From the IMG/VR virus record IMGVR_UViG_3300013125_000879, positions 1 through 26,985 of that record: a stretch of 26,985 nucleotides of DNA; one strand, given 5' to 3'. Source of the DNA: a virus. The translations under genes and the position numbers were made by a program. Within the stretch, counting starts at the first letter, position 1; every line of letters starts with the position of its first letter. The notes below the pieces were generated by a model. It had not been told where the DNA came from. It searched no databases and was given only the letters and a program-made list of their open reading frames with translations. Positions 22,500 through 26,985 of the stretch are shown here, in pieces.

Positions 22500-22736
22500 A
22501 TGAGAAGATTTATAGCCAAATATTTATTGTATATTTACAATAATTTAATAAAAGATTCAGATTTAGATATTTTTAAAGACTGGGCAAAACCTGTAATAAA
22601 AATTCTAAATTCTATTAGAATTTTTTATATTTGGATAGGATCTATTATATTTTTTCCTATCTTTGTAATTGGTATGATTTTTGGTATATCGAAAGATTCA
22701 TTAGAAATTAAAAATATATATTCTAACAAAAAGTAA
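22500..22736 (+). CDS. Small membrane protein between clpS and clpC, 78 aa
   Basis: ATG starts 1 nt after the clpS stop; clpC starts 6 nt after this gene's stop. One clear hydrophobic segment lies near residues 43-64 (IFYIWIGSIIFFPIFVIGMIFG), preceded by basic and amphipathic residues (MRRFIAKYLLYIYNNLIKD) and a soluble stretch (DIFKDWAKPVIKIL). No known domain was recognised. Position between adaptor and unfoldase suggests a part in the same process, such as recruitment to the membrane; this is inference. Confidence 0.6.
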   Translation: MRRFIAKYLLYIYNNLIKDSDLDIFKDWAKPVIKILNSIRIFYIWIGSIIFFPIFVIGMIFGISKDSLEIKNIYSNKK

Positions 22737-22742
22737 TAAATT

Positions 22743-25700
22743 ATGAAGCAATCAAAAAGTGTAGAAGAGTCTATTAAAAGTAGTAAACAAATTGCAATTG
22801 GTATTGGGTCTAATACAATTAGACCCGAACATTTATTTTTAGCACTAGTTAACGAAGATCCAAAGATTTATTCTCTGTTGGAGGATATTCTTAATGTAGA
22901 AAATGTAAAACAAACTTTACATGATTGGTCACTAGCTTATCAGTATCAGATTGGAATAAATAAACTGAGAAGTAATTCTAAAATTTCACTTGATTCTGAA
23001 ACAGATAAAATTCTTAAAAATGCAATTTCATTTGCTGAAAAAATTAATGCTGATGAAGTTGAGGCTGAGCACGTATTCTCAGCAATACTAGAAAATAAAA
23101 CTAATTTGGTAACGGAACTTTTTAGTAAAAATCCTGAAATTATTAAACTTATCAAAGCAAAACTTAGAAATGAGGAGGAAGAAGTTGATTTTAGTAACGA
23201 ATTAGAAGGAGAAGGTAATATGGAAATGGAAGAACCAGTAAACGAACCCGAAGCTAAGGGTAATAAGAATTCTAAAACCAAATTAATTGATCAATTTGGT
23301 ACAGATCTTACAAAACTAGCTAAAGAGAATAGTTTAGATCCCGTTGTTGGTAGAAAAACTGAGATAAAAAGAATTTCACAAATTCTTTCGCGTAGAAAAA
23401 AGAATAATCCAGTTTTGGTAGGTGAACCAGGTGTAGGTAAATCTGCAATTGTTGAAGGTATTGCACAATTAATTGTTGAAGGTAAAGTACCAGAAAATCT
23501 AAAAGATAAGAGAATTATCACACTTGATATGGGTTCTTTGGTTGCTGGTACTAAATATCGTGGTGAATTTGAACAAAGAATGAGAGGAATCATCAAAGAA
23601 ATGGAAGAAAATCATAACATTATTCTATTTATTGATGAAATTCACACAATTATTGGTGCAGGATCTGCTCAGGGTTCTCTTGATGCTGCTAATATGTTGA
23701 AACCAGCATTATCTAGAGGATTTTTTAGGTGTATTGGTGCGACAACACTTGAAGAGTATCGTAAATATATTGAAAAAGACGCAGCTCTTGAACGTAGATT
23801 TCAGAAGGTAGATGTAGATCCCAATTCAAAATCTGAAACATTAGAAATTCTTAAAAATCTAAAAGAGAGATATGAAGATTATCATAATGTTACCTATACC
23901 GATGAAGCACTGAAATATTGTGTAGAATTAACTGATAAATATATGTCAGAAAAACATCTACCAGATAAGGCAATCGACGCTATGGATGAGGCAGGTTCAA
24001 AAGTTCATGTTAATAAGAACATTGAAACACCTAAAAAAATTCAGGATCTTGAAAAGAAAATTAAAAAAATAAAAACCGAGAAAGAATCATATGTAAATGA
24101 GCAAAAATTTGAAATGGCGGCTGAGAAAAGAGATCTTGAAAAGGAATTGACAAAACAGTTAAATTCAGAAAAAGAAATCTGGAAAGCTGAAATTTCTAAA
24201 GTTAGAGATATTGTATCCAAAGATGATGTGACAGAGGTTATCGCATTAATGACAAAAATTCCAGTAGATAATGTATCATCTGATGAAAATACTAAATTAA
24301 AAGTTATGTCTAGTAAAGTTAAAGGTATTGTTATCGGACAGGATGATGCTGTAGATAAACTTGTACGAGCAGTTAAAAGAGCAAGGATCGGTATTAAAGA
24401 TCCAAAAAGACCTGTTGGTTCATTTATTTTCTTGGGTCCTACAGGTGTGGGGAAATGTCACGGTAAAGGAACAAAAATATTAATGTTTGATGGTAGTATT
24501 AAAAATGTTGAAGATGTATTACCAGGAGATTTATTAATGGGTGATGATTCTACACCAAGAACAGTGATTTCTTTAGCAAGAGGTAAAGATAAGATGTATC
24601 GAATAAATCCATTAAACGGTGGAGATTCATTCGTTTGTAATAATCCGCATATTCTCTCACTTAAAAAAACAGGCTCATATGAAACGGTAAATATACCACT
24701 AAATGAATATCTAGAAAAGAGTAAATGGTTCAAGCACATTCATAAATTATGGAGAACTAATGTTGAGTTTCCATCAAAAATGGTTAAAATAGATCCATAT
24801 TTTATGGGATTATGGTTAGGTGATGGTAATAGTCATAATTGTGGGATAACTACAGCAGATTCTGAAGTAGTAGATTATATATACAAAATAGCTAGAGATT
24901 GGAATCTTAATGTTAGAGTTGACGAATTAGAAAACAATAAATCCAATACATACGTTTTAACGGGTAATATTAAAGGAGAGTATCATAATAATAATTTAAT
25001 GACAACTTTCAGAGAATATAATTTAATGAAGAAATATAAAGAGAAAGATATTACTAATAGCAAATTTATTCCTGATGATTACTTATATAATGATTCTTCT
25101 GTTAGAAAAGCAGTTTTAGCTGGACTTATTGATAGTGATGGGTATCATCATCATAATTGTTATTTGATATCAACCAAATATGATAAATTAGCGGATCAAA
25201 TTCTATTTTTATCTAGAAGTCTTGGATATAGAGCGTCAAAAACACCAAAAATAGTAAACGGAGATATATATTACTCTATTAATATATGTGGAGATTTAAG
25301 TGATCTTAATATTATTTTAAGTAAAAAGCAATCTACAGCAAGAAAACAAAAAAAGAACGTAATGTTGACAGGATTTGATGTGGAATATATTGGAGTTGAT
25401 GACTATTATGGATTCGAAATTGATGGAAACCATTTATATTTATTAGGTGATTTTACTGTGACTCATAACACATACCTTGCCAAAGTTCTTGCGAAGGAAC
25501 TTTTTGGATCAGAAGATTCAATGATTAGAATTGATATGAGTGAATATATGGAGAAACATACAGTTTCTAGGTTAGTTGGAGCACCTCCTGGATACGTTGG
25601 TTATGAAGATGGTGGTGAATTAACTGAAGCAGTAAGACGTAAACCTTATTCAATTATCCTTCTTGATGAAATTGAGAAAGCACATCCTGACGTTTATAAC

Positions 25701-26288
25701 ATTCTTCTTCAGCTTCTTGATGATGGTGTACTAACTGATAGTTATGGTCGTAGAGTTGACTTTAAAAACACTATTATTATTATGACATCAAATGCCGGAT
25801 CCAGAAAACTTAAAGATTTTGGAACTGGTATTGGTTTCAAGACTGATGTTTCTCAGTCTGATAAAAATAGTGTTATTGAAAAAGAATTGAAAAAAATCTT
25901 CAATCCTGAGTTTATGAATCGTATTGACGAAGTTATAATGTTTAATTCTTTAACAAAAGATAATATTGGTACCATCGTAGATGTTGAAGTTAAATCTACT
26001 ATTCAGAGGTTGAAAGATATTGGATATGAAATTACAATCACAACCTCTCTAAAAGACTTTTTATTTGAAAAAGGTTACGATCCCGATTATGGTGCAAGAC
26101 CATTAAAAAGAGCAATTCAGAAATATATTGAAGATAAAATCACAGATGCAATTATTAATGAAGAACTTAAAGTTGGTGATAGAATATCAATAAGATACGA
26201 TAAAACTTCTAATGATGTTAAAATTGTGAAATTGACTTCAAAAGATAAAGGAATCGAAACCGAATTAAGCGAGACACCGGCTAAATAA
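22743..26288 (+). CDS. clpC: ClpC-type AAA+ unfoldase interrupted by an intein
   Basis: A 1181-aa precursor; with the intein (residues 572-909) removed, 843 aa remain, the usual ClpC length. Order: Clp_N domain (1-150), D1 AAA+ with Walker A GEPGVGKS (227-234) and Walker [10 protein letters not shown], a UVR-like middle domain ([15 protein letters not shown]), D2 with Walker A GPTGVGK (565-571) completed by T910, a second Walker B ([13 protein letters not shown]) and a C-terminal domain. The GIGF motif in D2 (GTGIGFKTD) is the kind of loop that docks on ClpP, so it may work with host ClpP; no phage ClpP is seen here. It unfolds substrates, presumably those ClpS delivers. Followed by a terminator. 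Confidence 0.93.
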   Translation: MKQSKSVEESIKSSKQIAIGIGSNTIRPEHLFLALVNEDPKIYSLLEDILNVENVKQTLHDWSLAYQYQIGINKLRSNSKISLDSETDKILKNAISFAEKINADEVEAEHVFSAILENKTNLVTELFSKNPEIIKLIKAKLRNEEEEVDFSNELEGEGNMEMEEPVNEPEAKGNKNSKTKLIDQFGTDLTKLAKENSLDPVVGRKTEIKRISQILSRRKKNNPVLVGEPGVGKSAIVEGIAQLIVEGKVPENLKDKRIITLDMGSLVAGTKYRGEFEQRMRGIIKEMEENHNIILFIDEIHTIIGAGSAQGSLDAANMLKPALSRGFFRCIGATTLEEYRKYIEKDAALERRFQKVDVDPNSKSETLEILKNLKERYEDYHNVTYTDEALKYCVELTDKYMSEKHLPDKAIDAMDEAGSKVHVNKNIETPKKIQDLEKKIKKIKTEKESYVNEQKFEMAAEKRDLEKELTKQLNSEKEIWKAEISKVRDIVSKDDVTEVIALMTKIPVDNVSSDENTKLKVMSSKVKGIVIGQDDAVDKLVRAVKRARIGIKDPKRPVGSFIFLGPTGVGKCHGKGTKILMFDGSIKNVEDVLPGDLLMGDDSTPRTVISLARGKDKMYRINPLNGGDSFVCNNPHILSLKKTGSYETVNIPLNEYLEKSKWFKHIHKLWRTNVEFPSKMVKIDPYFMGLWLGDGNSHNCGITTADSEVVDYIYKIARDWNLNVRVDELENNKSNTYVLTGNIKGEYHNNNLMTTFREYNLMKKYKEKDITNSKFIPDDYLYNDSSVRKAVLAGLIDSDGYHHHNCYLISTKYDKLADQILFLSRSLGYRASKTPKIVNGDIYYSINICGDLSDLNIILSKKQSTARKQKKNVMLTGFDVEYIGVDDYYGFEIDGNHLYLLGDFTVTHNTYLAKVLAKELFGSEDSMIRIDMSEYMEKHTVSRLVGAPPGYVGYEDGGELTEAVRRKPYSIILLDEIEKAHPDVYNILLQLLDDGVLTDSYGRRVDFKNTIIIMTSNAGSRKLKDFGTGIGFKTDVSQSDKNSVIEKELKKIFNPEFMNRIDEVIMFNSLTKDNIGTIVDVEVKSTIQRLKDIGYEITITTSLKDFLFEKGYDPDYGARPLKRAIQKYIEDKITDAIINEELKVGDRISIRYDKTSNDVKIVKLTSKDKGIETELSETPAK
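24456..25469 (+). mobile_element. Intein with LAGLIDADG homing endonuclease in ClpC D2 Walker A
   Basis: A 338-aa in-frame insertion starting at C572 ([18 protein letters not shown]...) directly after the Walker A lysine and ending H908-N909, with Thr as the +1 extein residue. Splicing blocks: block A (start Cys), block B (NNPHILS, H636), and block F/G ([18 protein letters not shown] followed by FTVTHN). Two LAGLIDADG-like motifs, FMGLWLGDG (687-695) and LAGLIDSDG (792-800), mark the homing endonuclease. Removal would restore GPTGVGK-T and an active ATPase. It is full-length and appears functional. Confidence 0.93.
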
Positions 26289-26303
26289 AAATAAATTTAA
26301 AAT

Positions 26304-26333
26304 AAAAAAAGTCTCAGAAATGAGACTTTTTTT
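26304..26333 (+). terminator. Intrinsic terminator of the pncB-clpC operon
   Basis: AAAAAAAGTCTCA / TGAGACTTTTTTT, a 13-bp stem with a GAAA tetraloop, starts 15 nt after the clpC stop codon. Confidence 0.9.
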
Positions 26334-26345
26334 ATTTTAAAGTAT

Positions 26346-26353
26346 TATATTTG
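26346..26353 (+). promoter_or_regulatory. Possible -7 element upstream of small gene
   Basis: TATATTTG matches the same Bacteroidetes -7 consensus and lies 18 nt before the ATG at 26372. The -33 region has no clean TTTG, so confidence is moderate. Confidence 0.45.
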
Positions 26354-26371
26354 TAAAAATATATAAAACGT

Positions 26372-26548
26372 ATGAAAGATTCTAAAGTAAATATTGATTA
26401 TTTGAAAGCTATTCGCAGAGGTAGTCGTGATGCTGAAATTGAGAATAGCACAGGTTGGTATGCTAAAAATAAAAAGCATAAAACTCTAAAAGATTATTCT
26501 AGAAAGGGTAAGAATAAACTTTATAAACAGGACTTGGAGATTGATTAA
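26372..26548 (+). CDS. Small basic conserved-type protein, 58 aa
   Basis: MKDSKVNIDYLKAIRRGSRDAEIENSTGWYAKNKKHKTL... is rich in Lys/Arg. The pattern LKA-[IL]-R-R/K-x-S-R-[DE]-x-E-I and the later KHK-x-x-K-x-YSRK resemble small conserved Bacteroidetes and phage proteins of unknown function. It sits between a terminator and another terminator, so it is a single-gene unit. Basic character suggests nucleic-acid contact; not proven. Confidence 0.6.
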   Translation: MKDSKVNIDYLKAIRRGSRDAEIENSTGWYAKNKKHKTLKDYSRKGKNKLYKQDLEID

Positions 26549-26580
26549 AAAAATAGAGCTTTTAAGCTCTTATTTTTTTT
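26549..26580. terminator. Bidirectional terminator
   Basis: AAAAAATAGAGCTT pairs with AAGCTCTTATTTTTT with poly-A and poly-T flanks. It ends the plus-strand gene at 26548 and the minus-strand small membrane gene, whose stop codon lies within it. Confidence 0.8.
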
Positions 26581-26669
26581 CTTTTAATGACATTTAATAG
26601 TGTGAGTGTCGCCATCACTACAGATAAACATACTATTACAATATATAAGCTAATTATAATTTTTATCAT
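26562..26669 (-). CDS. Small single-span membrane protein, 35 aa
   Basis: A short minus-strand frame: MIKIIISLYIVIVCLSVVM..., a single hydrophobic helix followed by a basic tail (IKRKKIRA). Its ATG overlaps the stop of the upstream gene at 26666 (ATGA), supporting translation. Its stop lies within the terminator hairpin. Function unknown; the small size lowers confidence. Confidence 0.5.
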   Translation of the reverse strand: MIKIIISLYIVIVCLSVVMATLTLLNVIKRKKIRA

Positions 26670-26893
26670 TTTATTATTCTCATATTTGTATTAGATATTG
26701 GTAATCTGAATATGGGATATTTTTTAGGCTTTCCTGTTTTTTCATCAATTTCATCAGATTCTTGAATAACTTCGTAAAAACCTTCTAAATATTTAACAGT
26801 AGATATATTATTAAAGTGATAAATTTTATCACCTTGATAATCTTTTTTTATCTCTATTGTTTTTTGTGTAGTATTAAATATTAATTCTTGCAT
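26666..26893 (-). CDS. Hypothetical protein, 75 aa
   Basis: Starts MQELIFNTTQKTIEIKKDY; mainly beta pattern (FYEVIQ, YPIFRLPIS) with an acidic-Lys linker (ESDEIDEKTGKPKK). No known family, though I recall similar small proteins in Bacteroidetes phages. It lies 4 nt after a partial gene and overlaps the next small gene, so this is a minus-strand operon. Confidence 0.55.
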   Translation of the reverse strand: MQELIFNTTQKTIEIKKDYQGDKIYHFNNISTVKYLEGFYEVIQESDEIDEKTGKPKKYPIFRLPISNTNMRIIK

Positions 26894-26897
26894 ATTT

Positions 26898-26985
26898 TTA
26901 TTTTATTTTATTAATAAATTCTATTGCTTCTTTTTCTAATTGCTTTTTATCACCAATATTGTTGATAATATGATCATAATTGAAA
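26898..26985 (-). CDS. C-terminal end of a possible nucleotide kinase, cut by window edge
   Basis: Only about 28 residues are visible: FNYDHIINNIGDKKQLEKEA then IEFINKIK. The pattern, a strand with a 'hxxDHxIxNxG' turn and a final amphipathic helix, is like the C-terminus of P-loop nucleoside or nucleotide kinases (for example dNMP kinase). This is a weak match; the start and the P-loop are outside the window. Confidence 0.35.
   Translation of the reverse strand, partial: FNYDHIINNIGDKKQLEKEAIEFINKIK

Overview
This window looks like part of the genome of a large tailed phage (a T4-like or jumbo myovirus) infecting a Bacteroidetes host. It is very AT-rich, and its genes are tightly packed on both strands with ATGA-type start/stop overlaps. 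Starts lack clear Shine-Dalgarno sequences but are preceded by A-rich stretches. The few recognisable promoters have the Bacteroidetes form TTTG-N19/20-TAnnTTTG. Phage markers are giant tail/baseplate-like proteins, a RuvC-type resolvase, a gp47/gp46 (SbcD/SbcC) recombination nuclease, homing-endonuclease genes and fragments, and an intein. I saw no tRNA, rRNA or CRISPR array.

Layout. 1-7209: two large structural genes read outward from a divergent region (one leaves the window on the left, the other encodes 1411 aa). They share Ser/Thr-Gly-x-Thr motifs; a MORN-like gene and small genes lie between or beside them. 7200-8082: three small minus-strand genes. 8140-11718: a plus-strand run with ruvC, a decayed homing-endonuclease fragment, a WYL-like protein, a tandem family of small paralogues with decayed copies, and a bidirectional terminator. 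11752-13381 (minus): a small protein, deoC, a broken DNA-binding homing-endonuclease relic and a ribbon-helix-helix (RHH) gene. 13495-17953: a second RHH gene overlapping a fused SbcD-SbcC gene, then two unknown genes. 18019-20763: nicotinamidase pncA, an antisense GIY-YIG endonuclease, another divergent RHH pair, and two lipoproteins behind a bacterial-type promoter. 20848-26288: pncB, clpS, a small membrane protein and a ClpC-type AAA+ unfoldase carrying a LAGLIDADG intein, probably one operon. 26372-26985: three small genes and the end of a fourth.

How the genes may work together. PncA and PncB convert nicotinamide to nicotinate and then to nicotinate mononucleotide, the entry to the Preiss-Handler route to NAD+. 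A phage could use this to support its metabolism or to rebuild NAD+ after NADase-based host defences. ClpS and ClpC form an N-degron adaptor and unfoldase that could steer host ClpP. The SbcDC fusion and RuvC serve phage recombination and replication.

Three observations deserve most attention: the pncA/pncB/clpS/clpC takeover cluster; a duplicated divergent RHH cassette sharing an identical 18-bp sequence plus an inverted repeat; and a set of otherwise unrelated small proteins, including DeoC, whose N-termini resemble the T4 capsid-targeting sequence and contain a Glu-Ser pair.
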